From: Peribacillus frigoritolerans
GTDB lineage: Bacteria; Bacillota; Bacilli; Bacillales; DSM-1321
Direction of reading: 5' to 3'
NCBI RefSeq assembly: GCF_030676415.1
Contig: NZ_JAUUTW010000035.1
Coordinates: forward strand, 1-49,522
DNA: 49,522 nt
Shown: in pieces, positions 16,611 through 26,160 of the stretch
Layout of the letters: each line of letters starts with the position of its first letter
Position numbering within the stretch: position 1 is the stretch's first letter
Notes under the pieces: model-generated
Told to the model about the DNA's origin: nothing
Seen by the model: only the letters and a program-made list of their open reading frames with translations
The model's database searches: none
Translations under genes and position numbers: made by a program

Positions 16611-17312
16611 ATGTGGAGACGGCTAATGATTGTCATCGGATGCCTTTTCATCCTTCAAGGGTGTGTTTTAGATAACGAAAGAGAGCTAAATAAACAAGAA
16701 AAGGAGACAGGAAAGGGAATGAATGAACAACTGATTCAAGCTGCAGAACGAAAAGAAACGGAAAGAATAAGAAGTTTGATTGAGAAAGGTGCCGATATTA
16801 ATACACAGGACTCGGAAGGGCGAACCGCCACTATGATTGCGACTTATAACAATGATGTAGAGACGGCAAAAATCCTTATTGAAGCGGGTGCAGACGTCAA
16901 CATTCAGGATGACATGAAAAATAGCCCCTTCTTGTATGCCGGTGCTGAAGGTTATGTAGATATACTTAAACTTGCGATAGAAGCAGGTGCCGACCCGTCT
17001 ATAACCAACCGTTATGGAGGAACGGCATTAATCCCTGCTTCGGAACATGGATATGTTGAAGTTATTAAAGAACTCCTTACTAAAACTGATATTGATGTGA
17101 ATCATGTAAATGATCTCGGTTGGACAGCTTTGCTAGAAGCAATCATTTTGAATAATGGAGATGGAAAACAGCAGCAAACAGTGCAGTTGTTAATAGATCA
17201 TGGGGCAGATGTCAACATTCCTGATAATAATGATGTGACCCCTTTACAACATGCCCGCGAGAAGGGATTTAAAGAGATTGAAAAAATTTTACTAACATCA
17301 GCAGCAAAATAA
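16611..17312 (+). CDS. Ankyrin-repeat lipoprotein
   Basis: A 233-residue lipoprotein. A short signal with WRRL and hydrophobic MIVIGCLFI ends in lipobox LQGC, so Cys19 would be lipidated. From about residue 38 five or six ankyrin repeats follow, seen as ADINTQDSEGRTATMIA, ADVNIQDDMKNSPFLYA, ADPSITNRYGGTALIPA, IDVNHVNDLGWTALLEA and ADVNIPDNNDVTPLQHA. They should bind a protein partner at the outer face of the membrane. ATG 16611 is chosen because AAGGATGGTG sits six bases away; the ATG at 16599 overlaps that ribosome site. It follows the two-component operon but is separated from it by a terminator. Confidence 0.87.
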   Translation: MWRRLMIVIGCLFILQGCVLDNERELNKQEKETGKGMNEQLIQAAERKETERIRSLIEKGADINTQDSEGRTATMIATYNNDVETAKILIEAGADVNIQDDMKNSPFLYAGAEGYVDILKLAIEAGADPSITNRYGGTALIPASEHGYVEVIKELLTKTDIDVNHVNDLGWTALLEAIILNNGDGKQQQTVQLLIDHGADVNIPDNNDVTPLQHAREKGFKEIEKILLTSAAK

Positions 17313-17394
17313 CCAGAACGCTGATATTTTCAATTTTTAATGTCAATTGCACTACTAATTAATTACAACCACGATGTGATAAGGAGACGAAAAA

Positions 17395-18354
17395 ATGAAC
17401 AAAAAAGCAAAAATTTCAACATCTATACTACTTGGGTTGACATTGGCCATAACAGGATGTAACACAAACGCACAAGACAATCAAAGTGCTCAGAAGCAGG
17501 AACAAAATGCCAAAGAGAGTAAACAAGAAAATAAGTTAACCGCAGGACAGGAATTGACTAAAATTCTTAGTAGCACGAATTGGCAAGGAACTAAAGTTTA
17601 TGATAAGAATAATAATGACTTAACAAAGGAGAATGCAAACTTTATTGGTCTAGCAAAATATGATGCTGAAGCATCGAGATATGAATTTTTTGATAAAAAT
17701 ACAAAAAAAAGTCGTGGTGATAAAGGAACTTTCTTTATCACAAATGGGAAGATTCGAGTGTTAATTTCAGAATCAATGGGTTACCAAGCAGTTGTTGAAA
17801 TAACAGAATTGAATAAGGATATGTTTACTTATAAAAGAATGGGTAAAGATGCAAATGGTAACGACGTAGAGGTGTTTGTTGATCATATTCCTTATACTGA
17901 AACAGAACTTTCCTTTACTGATCCAGACAAAAATTTGGAAACTTACACAGGAGATATAGTTACAGACGTTGATGGAGATAAAATTTTATCAAGCACCCCA
18001 TGGCAAGGAACAGTGGCATTGGATGAAAAAGGAAATGATGTATCAAGCTATAACTCGAATTATTTAGGACTGGCAAAATATGATGCTAAAACAAATAAGT
18101 ATGAATTTTTTGATGCTAAAACCGGTGAAAGCCGTGGTGATTACGGTTATTACGATGTTGTTCATGGAAATAAGATAAGAGCCCATGTTTCACAGGGGGA
18201 AAATAAGTATGGCGCAGTTCTTGAACTTACAGAGCTTAATGAAAATAAATTCACTTATAAACGAATCGGTAAAGATAAAGATGGAAAAGAAATAACGATA
18301 ACAGTTGAACATATACCTTATGAAGGTGATTTGAAACTAAAACCAACTAAGTAA
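17395..18354 (+). CDS. Lipoprotein with tandem DUF4822 domains
   Basis: This 319-residue lipoprotein has signal peptide and lipobox ITGC (Cys22), a charged Gln/Lys/Glu linker to about residue 50, and two copies of one domain. Copy one (about 55-165) has ILSSTNWQGTKVYDK, NFIGLAKYDAE, YEFFDKNTKKSRGDKG and FTYKRMGKDANG. Copy two (about 197-312) has ILSSTPWQGTVALDE, NYLGLAKYDAK, YEFFDAKTGESRGDYG and FTYKRIGKDKDG. The pattern is that of DUF4822 surface proteins, whose function is unknown. An internal duplication is clear. ATG 17395 follows AAGGAG. A strong shared terminator separates it from the convergent chemoreceptor. Confidence 0.87.
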   Translation: MNKKAKISTSILLGLTLAITGCNTNAQDNQSAQKQEQNAKESKQENKLTAGQELTKILSSTNWQGTKVYDKNNNDLTKENANFIGLAKYDAEASRYEFFDKNTKKSRGDKGTFFITNGKIRVLISESMGYQAVVEITELNKDMFTYKRMGKDANGNDVEVFVDHIPYTETELSFTDPDKNLETYTGDIVTDVDGDKILSSTPWQGTVALDEKGNDVSSYNSNYLGLAKYDAKTNKYEFFDAKTGESRGDYGYYDVVHGNKIRAHVSQGENKYGAVLELTELNENKFTYKRIGKDKDGKEITITVEHIPYEGDLKLKPTK

Positions 18355-18356
18355 AT

Positions 18357-18395
18357 AAAAAAGGGATTTTGCATTAATAGCAAAATCCCTTTTTT
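18357..18395. terminator. Bidirectional terminator
   Basis: AAAAAAGGGATTTTGC (18357-18372) pairs perfectly with GCAAAATCCCTTTTTT (18380-18395) around seven bases. The A and T runs let it serve both the DUF4822 gene and the convergent chemoreceptor gene. Confidence 0.9.
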
Positions 18396-18425
18396 AATAT
18401 AGTAATAGAATAGTGTTCAAGGTTT

Positions 18426-20162
18426 TTACACGTTAAACTGTTCAACAGATGTTTCCAGGTCATTAGCGAGCTTTACCATCGAGGAGGTTGAGAAGGATAT
18501 GTCCTCCATGGATTTCGCTTGTTGATCGGTTGAATGTGCAACTTGCTTTGAAGCCACTGCAGTTTCCCTTGTTAACCCTGCAAAATCTTCTATCGAAGCA
18601 TTGATTTCCTGAGAACTTGCTGCCATTTGCTCTGTAATGGCTGAAATTTCTTGAATCTGATCACTAACATGCTCAAAAGATTTTATAGTCTGTTTAAAAG
18701 TTTCTCTTGTATTCAGGACAAATTTTGTCCCTTCCTCTACCTCTTTAGTTCCAGTTTCCATCATTTTCACTGACTCATTTATGATGGATTTAAAATGAAG
18801 TAGGGACTCTTGTATATTGATTGCAGATTCCTTCGTACCTACTGCCAATTTCCGTACCTCGTTCGATACCACCGCAAAACCTTTACCCTGTTCACCGGCT
18901 CTAGCAGCTTCAATTGCCGCATTTAGTGATAGCAGGTTTGTTTGCTCGGCAATTCCTGTAATTAAATGTACAATATTCACAATCTCATTTGCTTGTTCGT
19001 CCAATTTCTTTATTTCTGAACTGGTTTCTAGCATCACATCTTTTACTTGCAGAATTTGATTTGAGAGTTCATTTATATCTTTATTTCCAATGGACATTCT
19101 ACTTGAAACATGATTAGTCTGTTCGCTGACTTCTGAAGACGCTTCGGCAATTCTTTGTATCCCTATGGTCATTTCCTCGATGACCCTCGATGATTCTTCA
19201 CTTCTGTGTAATTGTACTTCCGCAGCTCCTGCAACTTGCTGAATGCCTTTAACGATATATTGTGTAGAAGTATCCATATCTTTGATTTTGTGTTCGATAT
19301 CACTTGATGACTCCAAAAGCTGGAATGATGAGCTTTTCATGGAGTTGACGATCATAATCGTATTGGTAATCATTTCTTCAAAGGATTTCACTAAAACCTT
19401 GATTTCATCGGGTCCATTTACTTTTATATTGCTAATCAGTTTATTGGCTGTTAATAAATTTCCATTTGAGATTTCCTTTGCAGCCAAGCTGACGTTGAGA
19501 AGGGGGCTTAACTTTCTAGTCAAGAACCATATTAAGGCACCCACTACGATCGCTATTAAGATTACGTTGATTATTATGGTCAGGGGAAGAATGCCACCCA
19601 GAACCTTGCCGGTCGTAGCATCGACTTTGCTGGCATCAATATCCACCCCTAGTATTCCAATGACTTCGTCCCCTTTCTTTATGGGAACAAAAACGGATAA
19701 ATAGTCACTATATTCAGGATCATGAACGATGGAAGTGGTAGAAACCTTTCCCTTCATGACGCTTTCTACATCCTGATATGAAGTTACGGTTATGGGGGCT
19801 AAAATGGGATATGCTTTTTTATCTCCCTTACCCATTCCATCTATAAGAATATGGACTTTTTCGCTACTTTCGTTAATCCCCAATGTATATACATATAATG
19901 CTCCAGTTTTTTGTCTATAATCGTCTAACTGTTCGCGTATCTCCCAATATGTAGAGGTTTCGGATTGATTACTTAAAAAATCAGCATAAGATGTTGGATT
20001 TATTCCTTGAGAGATGTTGCTTGCTATGTCTAAGCTGCTCATAGCGATTGTTTTCTCAACCGTATCATTTGTACTTTTATACATTAAAAGTAAACTTCCA
20101 ATTAATGTAACGAACATGCCTGTTATAAGAACCAAACCTATTTTCGTACTGAGTCTATTCAT
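18426..20162 (-). CDS. Methyl-accepting chemotaxis protein
   Basis: A 578-residue chemoreceptor. TM1 is at about 8-28, followed by an extracellular Cache-like sensor (29-190) with [20 protein letters not shown] and [22 protein letters not shown]2 is at about 192-214, then HAMP and a long coiled-coil signalling domain whose hairpin tip has [20 protein letters not shown] followed by [15 protein letters not shown], where CheW and CheA bind. It senses an unknown small ligand and biases flagellar rotation. A sigma-D promoter lies upstream, as for other motility genes. The ATG at 20162 has a weak ribosome site (GGAAGGAA). Confidence 0.93.
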   Translation of the reverse strand: MNRLSTKIGLVLITGMFVTLIGSLLLMYKSTNDTVEKTIAMSSLDIASNISQGINPTSYADFLSNQSETSTYWEIREQLDDYRQKTGALYVYTLGINESSEKVHILIDGMGKGDKKAYPILAPITVTSYQDVESVMKGKVSTTSIVHDPEYSDYLSVFVPIKKGDEVIGILGVDIDASKVDATTGKVLGGILPLTIIINVILIAIVVGALIWFLTRKLSPLLNVSLAAKEISNGNLLTANKLISNIKVNGPDEIKVLVKSFEEMITNTIMIVNSMKSSSFQLLESSSDIEHKIKDMDTSTQYIVKGIQQVAGAAEVQLHRSEESSRVIEEMTIGIQRIAEASSEVSEQTNHVSSRMSIGNKDINELSNQILQVKDVMLETSSEIKKLDEQANEIVNIVHLITGIAEQTNLLSLNAAIEAARAGEQGKGFAVVSNEVRKLAVGTKESAINIQESLLHFKSIINESVKMMETGTKEVEEGTKFVLNTRETFKQTIKSFEHVSDQIQEISAITEQMAASSQEINASIEDFAGLTRETAVASKQVAHSTDQQAKSMEDISFSTSSMVKLANDLETSVEQFNV

Positions 20163-20205
20163 CTTTGTTTATTCCTTCCCGGTTTATATATCTAGCATGT
20201 TTTAT

Positions 20206-20231
20206 ATATCGGTAATAATTAAATATATTTA
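20206..20231 (-). promoter_or_regulatory. Sigma-D (flagellar) promoter of chemoreceptor
   Basis: Minus-strand TAAA (20231-20228), 14 bases, ACCGATAT (20213-20206), against consensus TAAA-N15-GCCGATAA. A transcript would start near 20199, about 37 bases before the chemoreceptor ATG. Confidence 0.6.
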
Positions 20232-20679
20232 ATGAGACTTTAAAACCTTTGGGAGGAGCCTGTTGCAACAGAGGTTCATAATGAAATGATCTCAATATAA
20301 ATAATGGATTGTAATTTTTCAAAAGAGAAAAAAAGATATAAACCTTTAAAAATGGAATATATCTTTTGAAGGAAATGGACGGGTTAATATACTTATTAAC
20401 GAGGCAAAAAATTAAACAGACGAATACCACTCTGACAAAGCGCAAGGTCAAATTAGAAAAGAAAATATTGGCTAAAGCATGTTTTTAATTGATATCCCGG
20501 AAAAATATTATGTATGTATATCTTTATCTAGTTTTAATTAAAAGAGTCTATCTTTTTCTCGTAGGATAGGGTGGATAAAAAATAAAAGAATAAAAAGATA
20601 ATGGAATTGTATACGAAACATGTTGCCTTAACCATTTAGAAAGTAAAGTCATTCTTAAAGACAGATTTTCCGGGAGGAA
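20232..20679. other. Intergenic region, nothing recognised
   Basis: About 450 AT-rich bases. A 98-residue minus-strand open frame here has no ribosome site, overlaps the chemoreceptor start and reads like random translation. An imperfect AAAGATATA/TATATCTTTT pairing is visible near 20330-20370. No gene is supported. Confidence 0.35.
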
Positions 20680-20964
20680 AAACAAAAAATTGGGTTCGTC
20701 CATGGTCTCGCGGGCGATGCCGCAATGGTCATTCTAACGATGTCGACCGTAACCGGTATGGGCGAAGGATCTATCTATATCATTATATTTGGCGCAGGGA
20801 CAATTATTGGCATGCTGTGCTTTACAACTTTACTAGGCATACCGTTTGCTTTGAATGGAAAGGACATCGTTTTAAACCGAATCAAACTGGCGGGAGCTAT
20901 AAGTTTGCATTCGGACTTTATTATATATACAAAGTAGACAATGACTTCAAGGAGGTTTCTCAGA
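20680..20964 (+). pseudogene. Fragment of UreH/HoxN-type nickel/cobalt transporter-like protein
   Basis: A frame without start codon or ribosome site reads IGFVHGLAGDAAMVILTMST then membrane segments IIIFGAGTIIGMLCFTTLLG and a stop at 20935-20937. Shifting frame near 20895 recovers FAFGLYYIYK, the expected next helix. GFVHGLAG and FGAGTIIGM are typical of UreH/HoxN-like membrane proteins linked to nickel or urease. The His-rich N-terminal half is gone. It is a truncated, frameshifted remnant. Confidence 0.6.
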
Positions 20965-21087
20965 AAGAAAAGTTGCAAACTTCGGGGTATATTGTAACGG
21001 ATATGAATCTCCCATTATTATTCTGCAAGTTTGTTTTAGGTTTATTATTATCTGTAGATGAAGGAGAGGATGGACAATATATAATAA

Positions 21088-21146
21088 GACCCTATGACAT
21101 TGTTAAGCCAATTTTTTTAGAATGGCAGTGTCATAGGGTCCCTTTT
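21088..21146 (+). terminator. Long-stem terminator-like hairpin
   Basis: GACCCTATGACA (21088-21099) pairs perfectly with TGTCATAGGGTC (21129-21140), followed by CCTTTTTT. GCCA/TGGC add an inner stem. It lies downstream of the transporter remnant and close to the end of the convergent EamA gene. Confidence 0.6.
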
Positions 21147-21183
21147 TTAAAAAAAGTCACGAAAACAGGTTTTGCTGTAGCCG

Positions 21184-22101
21184 CTAGGCAGATATACGTT
21201 TATTTTTCCTTTGGAGAAACCACATTTCAATTGCACCCGAGCCAAGCAATACTCCTGAAACAATGAAGATAAGTCCAATGAAATGTGCAGGCACAATGGC
21301 TTCTTTAAGGAACAATGCTGCCCCTAACAAAGAGAATAAGGTGTTTAAGTTAAGAAATATGGATGATTCAGCTGCGCCTACCTTACCAATGGCATAATTA
21401 TAGCTCATGTGCCCGAGGGCAGTGGCAAAAATAGCGGAGAACAAGAAAGCTCCCCAGATGGATGGCGGTGCCGTTGCCAGTGAAGATAAGCCCTCTGGTT
21501 CCTTCCATAAGCTGATGGCAAAAAGAATAAAAGACCCGATAAGCATCATGTAGCCGGTTAGTAATCGTGGATCCATTGTTTTTGAGGCTTTATTAATGAG
21601 TATGAAGCTCAATGCCTGTGAAAGAATGGAAAGTAAAATATCCACATCTCCCAGATTAATAGAATGAAGTCCTCCACTTCCTGCCATAACGGTAAAACTC
21701 ACACCTAGGGCACCGCATATAAAGCCAAGAAGCCGGATTAAAGTGGGCTTTTTACGAAAGAAAATCATGGTCAAGATGACAGTCAATATTGGACCCATGC
21801 CCAAAATCAGTCCAGCATTCGAGGCGGAAGTCTTCGTCAATCCCTCAGCTAAAAAATAATGATGAAAAACGACACTCAAGAGAGCTCCTCCAAAAACGTA
21901 AAAAAGTTCACTTTTTTTAGGAAGACGTATTAATCCAAAGAAGAAAAGGATAATAATGACGATAAGAGAAGCTGTAAAAATTCTCAATGAAGTGATTGTT
22001 ACGGGCTGCGTATGCGCAACTAAAATTTTAATAACTGAGACATTTAACCCCCACGTGATCATTATTCCGGTAAGTAAGATGTATATTTTCAAAAAACTCA
22101 T
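21184..22101 (-). CDS. EamA/DMT-family exporter
   Basis: A 305-residue membrane protein with ten predicted helices in two EamA repeats: an N-terminal MITWGLNVSVIKILVAH and TITSLRIF, then a second half with SIFLNLNTLFSLLGAALFL and the closing GLIFIVSGVLLGSG. The drug/metabolite transporter superfamily exports amino acids, metabolites or drugs; the substrate is unknown. A longer frame opens with TTG at 22131, but AAAGG nine bases before the ATG at 22101 supports the shorter start. It is convergent with the transporter remnant and divergent from the sugar-acid operon. Confidence 0.87.
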   Translation of the reverse strand: MSFLKIYILLTGIMITWGLNVSVIKILVAHTQPVTITSLRIFTASLIVIIILFFFGLIRLPKKSELFYVFGGALLSVVFHHYFLAEGLTKTSASNAGLILGMGPILTVILTMIFFRKKPTLIRLLGFICGALGVSFTVMAGSGGLHSINLGDVDILLSILSQALSFILINKASKTMDPRLLTGYMMLIGSFILFAISLWKEPEGLSSLATAPPSIWGAFLFSAIFATALGHMSYNYAIGKVGAAESSIFLNLNTLFSLLGAALFLKEAIVPAHFIGLIFIVSGVLLGSGAIEMWFLQRKNKRISA

Positions 22102-22348
22102 TCCAAACAACCTTTCAAACTTATTTAACAATTGATATATTATACAACTTTCTCCAAATTAATAGCAAAGAGTAAAGTTTGATTGAAAGCCCTTGGATGA
22201 AAAATCAGAAACTCTTAATCATTAAAAAAGAGGGAAGAAATAATCCCTTCCCTTTACCTTAATATGGCTTTTTATCATAAATTTAGCTGAAATATAATAT
22301 GAAAAAATACCAAATAAAAATAAAATTACGAATTATCTAACTTTTCTA

Positions 22349-22377
22349 TTGTTTTTGGTAGGGTTTTCATTTACAAT
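22349..22377 (+). promoter_or_regulatory. Sigma-A promoter of sugar-acid operon A
   Basis: TTGTTT (22349-22354), exactly 17 bases, TACAAT (22372-22377). Transcription would start near 22384, just before the two operator sites, so a bound repressor would block elongation or promoter escape. Confidence 0.6.
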
Positions 22378-22390
22378 TTCCTTATGATTT

Positions 22391-22407
22391 ACCAAACCGG
22401 TTTAGTA
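22391..22407. promoter_or_regulatory. Operator O1 for LacI-family regulator
   Basis: ACCAAACCGGTTTAGTA is a near-palindrome with a central CG, the LacI-family type. Its core AAACCGGTTT is shared in form with O2 and with O3 before the transporter gene. Confidence 0.6.
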
Positions 22408-22410
22408 ATT

Positions 22411-22429
22411 TACTAAATCGATTTAGCAA
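22411..22429. promoter_or_regulatory. Operator O2 for LacI-family regulator
   Basis: TACTAAATCGATTTAGCAA is a palindrome with CTAAATCGATTTAG as core. Its centre is 21 bases from that of O1, two helical turns, so two repressor dimers could bind the same face. Confidence 0.6.
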
Positions 22430-22492
22430 TGAAGCTTATTGAAAGTGATATGATCAAATGTTTTTGATTGTTCGTAAGAAGGAGGTACTGTA

Positions 22493-23449
22493 TTGTCATC
22501 AAACTATGGTGTTTTAACGCTGGGCGACGCCATGATTACGCTAAATCCGGAAGAGACAGGACCTTTAAGATTCGTTACCCGTTTTGAGCGAAAAGTAGGA
22601 GGCGCTGAACTGAATTTTGCGATTGGCTGTTCAAGGCTTGGCATGCGGGCAAAATGGATAAGCCGTTTAGGCAAGGATGAGTTCGGTAAAGTTATATATA
22701 ATTTTGCTCGTGGGGAAGGCGTGGACATGAGTGATGTTGCCTATGTAAATGGATATCCAACATCCCTTAACTTTAAAGAAATCCGGGAAGATGGTTCCGG
22801 AAAGACATTTTATTACCGCTATCAATCTCCCATTTTAACTTTAAAACCGGAAGATATAACTGAAAGTATGTTTGAAGAGATTGATATAGTCCACCTTACT
22901 GGAGTTTTTTTGGCTATAGACCCCAAAAATGTGGAAATTGCCAAGAGGGTAATGGATATTGCAAAACAAAAAAATATACCTGTTTCTTTTGATCCGAATA
23001 TCCGTTTAAAGCTATGGTCCATCGAGGAAGCTAGATCAGTTTATTGTAATATTTTTCCATATGTTGATATTTTGCTTACAGGTTTAGATGAAATAAGATT
23101 GATCATCGGAACTGACTCTAAAGAATCATTGGCGGAATTCGCAAAGGTGAATGAGATTGATCAGCTTGTCATCAAGGACGGGAAACATGGTTCAAAACTA
23201 TATACCAAAAATGAATGGCATGAAAAAGAAGCTTTCCCTGTTATACCTGTAGATACTGTTGGTGCGGGAGATGGTTATGATGCCGGTTATATTTACGGAT
23301 ATCTTCATGGCTTATCCATTGATGAAAGATTGACATTTGCAAATGGTGTAGGAGCTCTTGTCACCACTGTTGCAGGGGACAATGAAGGATTACCATATTT
23401 GGATGAAGTAATGCCTTTCATACAGAATGTGTCTGTTATCGAAAGATAG
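22493..23449 (+). CDS. kdgK: 2-keto-3-deoxygluconate kinase (PfkB family)
   Basis: A 318-residue PfkB-family sugar kinase. The first signature GGAELNFAIGCSRLG lies near residue 37 and the second, DTVGAGDGYDAGY with the catalytic Asp, near 255. It should phosphorylate 2-keto-3-deoxygluconate (KDG) to KDPG in the cytosol. Specificity is inferred from the operon, which contains KDPG aldolase and both mannonate enzymes. TTG 22493 is used, seven bases after AAGGAGGT. It is the first gene of a six-gene operon whose gaps are -4 to 26 bases. Promoter and operators O1/O2 lie just upstream, so it is likely repressed by the LacI regulator until a sugar acid or KDG is present. Confidence 0.88.
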   Translation: MSSNYGVLTLGDAMITLNPEETGPLRFVTRFERKVGGAELNFAIGCSRLGMRAKWISRLGKDEFGKVIYNFARGEGVDMSDVAYVNGYPTSLNFKEIREDGSGKTFYYRYQSPILTLKPEDITESMFEEIDIVHLTGVFLAIDPKNVEIAKRVMDIAKQKNIPVSFDPNIRLKLWSIEEARSVYCNIFPYVDILLTGLDEIRLIIGTDSKESLAEFAKVNEIDQLVIKDGKHGSKLYTKNEWHEKEAFPVIPVDTVGAGDGYDAGYIYGYLHGLSIDERLTFANGVGALVTTVAGDNEGLPYLDEVMPFIQNVSVIER

Positions 23450-23475
23450 ATGACTGAAAGAAATGAGGGGAGAAA

Positions 23476-24486
23476 ATGGCAACAGTAACGATTCAAGCCG
23501 AGGAAGCAAAACGATTAGCCATACAACAGCTGACCAAAGTGGGTTTAAATGAAGAAAATGCCGGAAAAATCGCGGAAGTATTGGTTCATGCCGATCTCAG
23601 AAATGTCAATTCCCATGGTGTATTGCGAACAGAGCATTATGTGAACCGTTTACTGGCAGGAGGCATAAATCCCGATGCACAGATTTCCTTCCAAAAGACT
23701 GGGCCCGTTACCGGTGTGGTTGATGGAGATGATGGATTTGGGCATGTGATAGGTGACGTGGCCATGGACCATGCAATCGAAATGGCTAGAGATAATGGCG
23801 TGGGCATGGTGACTGTTTTTAATAGCAGCCATTGCGGAGCACTAAGCTATTTCGTTCAAAAAGCTGCTGATGCAAAGTTGATTGGCATCGCGATGTCACA
23901 TACCGATAAAATTGTGGTCCCGTTCGGAGGAAAAACATCATTTCTTGGTACTAACCCAATCGCTTACGGAGTTCCTGCCAAAACGAAGAAACCCTTTATT
24001 CTTGATATGGCAACATCCAATGTTGCGCTGGGGAAAATCCTCCAGGCACGCGAAGAAGGAAAGGAAATCCCTGAAGGATGGGGAGTGGATGAAAATGGGG
24101 CTGCGGTCACAGACCCGAATAAAGTCGTTTCCCTTTCCACTTTCGGAGGCCCGAAAGGCTATGGTCTATCCGTAATTGTAGATGTGTTTTCTGGATTATT
24201 GGCCGGTGCGGCATTTGGCCCGCACATTGGGAAAATGTATGACGATCTTGATAAGAAACGGAAGCTGGGACATTATTTTTGTGTAATTAATCCTTCGTTC
24301 TTTACGGATACTGAGATATTTTTAGAGCAAATGGATCAAATGATCGAAGAGCTGCAACAGGTTGAACCTGCTCCAGGGTTCGATCGCGTATATATACCGG
24401 GTGAGATTGAACAAATCAATGAAGAAAAAAACCTGAAACAAGGGATTACGATAGCATCAAGTGTTTATGAATTTCTTACAAAGTAG
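23476..24486 (+). CDS. Ldh2-family (malate/lactate/ureidoglycolate-type) dehydrogenase
   Basis: A 336-residue member of the Ldh2/MDH2 oxidoreductase fold, normal length. Blocks include [20 protein letters not shown] near 38, [11 protein letters not shown] near 116, [10 protein letters not shown] near 157, [12 protein letters not shown] near 177 and [15 protein letters not shown] near 245. The family reduces 2-keto acids or oxidises 2-hydroxy acids with NAD(P)H and includes ureidoglycolate dehydrogenase and the 2,3-diketogulonate reductase YiaK. In this operon a sugar-acid oxidoreductase step is more likely than ureide metabolism, but its place in the route is not settled. The ATG follows GAGGGGAG and lies 26 bases after the kinase stop. 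Confidence 0.85.
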   Translation: MATVTIQAEEAKRLAIQQLTKVGLNEENAGKIAEVLVHADLRNVNSHGVLRTEHYVNRLLAGGINPDAQISFQKTGPVTGVVDGDDGFGHVIGDVAMDHAIEMARDNGVGMVTVFNSSHCGALSYFVQKAADAKLIGIAMSHTDKIVVPFGGKTSFLGTNPIAYGVPAKTKKPFILDMATSNVALGKILQAREEGKEIPEGWGVDENGAAVTDPNKVVSLSTFGGPKGYGLSVIVDVFSGLLAGAAFGPHIGKMYDDLDKKRKLGHYFCVINPSFFTDTEIFLEQMDQMIEELQQVEPAPGFDRVYIPGEIEQINEEKNLKQGITIASSVYEFLTK

Positions 24487-24494
24487 GTGGGGAA

Positions 24495-25514
24495 ATGAAA
24501 GCGGTTCAAGTACGGAAAGCTCATGAACTTATCATTCAAGAAGTGGAAAAACCCCTGATTTCGAACTCGACGGATGTCCTTGTAAAAGTAAAAAGGGTCG
24601 GAATTTGCGGATCGGATATGCATATTTACCATGGCACGAATCCTCTTGCAACGCTGCCGCGGGTCGTTGGGCATGAAGTGACGGGAGAAGTTGTGGAGAT
24701 AGGTCAAGGTGTAGCGGGCATAAAAGTGGGGGACCACGTTGTTGTTGAGCCTATCAGTTATTGCGGGGAGTGTTACGCTTGCCGTAAAGGTCGCCAAAAT
24801 GTTTGTGAAAAACTCTCTGTTTTTGGCGTGCATGAAGATGGTGGGATGAGGGAATGGTTCGTCCTTCCCGAGAAACAATTACATGTTGTGGATTCCGCTT
24901 TAGCTTGGGAAGAAATAGTATTGGCTGAGCCATACACAATTGGCGCACAGGCCGTTTGGAGAGGCGAAGTGGAGGAAGGGGAAACCGTTCTTATCCAGGG
25001 AGCTGGGCCTATTGGGATTTGCATATTAAAGATGGCAAAGCTTCAAGGAGCATCAGTGATGATCACGGATTTAAGTGATGAGCGTTTGGAATTCGCTAAA
25101 GAAAGCGGCGCCGATATCATCGTCCATGCGGGAAAAGAAGATGTTAATAAACGAGTAGAAAAATGGACGAATGGTGAAGGGGCCAACGTCGTCATTGATG
25201 CAGTATGCTTGCCGATGACATTTGAATTGTCCTTCGATGTCGTGTCAACGGCGGGTCGGATTGTGGTACTCGGTTTTGATGAACGTCCTTCAGCGGTTTC
25301 CCAGCTACCAATCACTAAAAAGGAAGTATCTGTGAAAGGATCTAGATTGCAAACCGACCAGTTTCCAAAAGTGGTTAAACTTTTGAATGAAGGCAAACTC
25401 AGACATGAAGGTTTAGTTACCCATACATTTTCGCTCGATGATATCCAGGAAGCATTTAATTTTGTTGAAAATCATCCCGAACAAGTTCGAAAAGCGATCA
25501 TCGTTTTTAATTAA
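24495..25514 (+). CDS. Zinc-dependent dehydrogenase, probable L-gulonate 5-dehydrogenase
   Basis: A 339-residue zinc MDR dehydrogenase. The catalytic-zinc Cys is in [12 protein letters not shown] (about 36), with His in GHEVTGE. The structural-zinc cysteines are in [15 protein letters not shown] (about 92-106), and the Rossmann loop GAGPIGICI is near 173. As I recall E. coli RspB, the L-gulonate 5-dehydrogenase, the resemblance is strong: [28 protein letters not shown] and QFPKVVKLL correspond block by block. It would oxidise L-gulonate to D-fructuronate, the substrate of UxuB encoded three genes on. ATG 24495 follows GGTGGGG. Alternative substrates such as L-idonate or another polyol acid are possible. 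Confidence 0.82.
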   Translation: MKAVQVRKAHELIIQEVEKPLISNSTDVLVKVKRVGICGSDMHIYHGTNPLATLPRVVGHEVTGEVVEIGQGVAGIKVGDHVVVEPISYCGECYACRKGRQNVCEKLSVFGVHEDGGMREWFVLPEKQLHVVDSALAWEEIVLAEPYTIGAQAVWRGEVEEGETVLIQGAGPIGICILKMAKLQGASVMITDLSDERLEFAKESGADIIVHAGKEDVNKRVEKWTNGEGANVVIDAVCLPMTFELSFDVVSTAGRIVVLGFDERPSAVSQLPITKKEVSVKGSRLQTDQFPKVVKLLNEGKLRHEGLVTHTFSLDDIQEAFNFVENHPEQVRKAIIVFN

Positions 25515-25527
25515 GGGGGTAGGAATT

Positions 25528-26148
25528 ATGGATAAACATTCGATCAAACATCAAATAACGGAAATGAAAGTTGTGGCTGTTATCCGGGGACAGGATGCAA
25601 AGGAGGCAGCACAGCTTTCTAAAGCAGCTGTGGAAGGTGGTATCCGGGCAATCGAATTGACTTATACAACACCGGGAATTATAGAAGCTTTCAAAGAACT
25701 GCAAAATACGGAGGCACTTTTAGGAGCAGGTTCGGTACTTGATTCTGAAACGGCACGACATGCGATTTTAGCTGGCGCCAATTTTATCGTCAGCCCCTAT
25801 TTTGTCAATGATGTAGCCGAACTTTGTAATCGATACGGCATTCCCTATATGCCTGGATGCATGACAATTAGAGAAATGGCTACGGCATTGGAAGCAGGCT
25901 GTGATGTTTTAAAGTTATTTCCGGCAAACCATTTCGAACCTTCTTTCATCAAGTCGGTTAATGGTCCACTGCCCAATGTAAGGATCATGCCAACCGGCGG
26001 AATTAATTTGGATAACATGAAGGACTGGCTTAATGCAGGCGCGGTAGCAATCGGGATTGGCAGTGACTTGAACAAAGCCAATCAGAATGGCGGCTATGAG
26101 GCAGCAGTGGAGTTAAGCAGAAAATACATGCAGAAAATTGCGGAATGA
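25528..26148 (+). CDS. kdgA: KDPG/KHG aldolase
   Basis: A 206-residue class I aldolase of the Eda type, standard length. Visible active-site residues are Arg20 in VIRG, Glu43 in IELTYTTPG and the Schiff-base Lys129 in DVLKLFPAN; phosphate is held by PTGGINLDN and GIGSDL. It splits KDPG into pyruvate and glyceraldehyde-3-phosphate, the last step of both sugar-acid routes in the window. A longer frame starts at 25438 inside the previous gene, but AGGGGGTAGG before ATG 25528 fixes the start. It lies 13 bases after the dehydrogenase stop. Confidence 0.92.
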   Translation: MDKHSIKHQITEMKVVAVIRGQDAKEAAQLSKAAVEGGIRAIELTYTTPGIIEAFKELQNTEALLGAGSVLDSETARHAILAGANFIVSPYFVNDVAELCNRYGIPYMPGCMTIREMATALEAGCDVLKLFPANHFEPSFIKSVNGPLPNVRIMPTGGINLDNMKDWLNAGAVAIGIGSDLNKANQNGGYEAAVELSRKYMQKIAE

Positions 26149-26160
26149 TGGAGGTGCATG

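Noticed and set aside
20155..20451. 98-residue minus-strand frame upstream of the chemoreceptor
   Set aside because: No ribosome site, random-looking composition, and it covers the sigma-D promoter and chemoreceptor start.
20725..21266. Two overlapping plus-strand frames (20725-20937 and 20817-21266) as genes
   Set aside because: The first is the body of a startless nickel-transporter-like remnant; the second only picks up its last helix after the frameshift and then reads into the convergent EamA gene.
24465..25396. Minus-strand frames across the RspB-like gene
   Set aside because: Shadows of a high-quality coding gene; no starts or family features.
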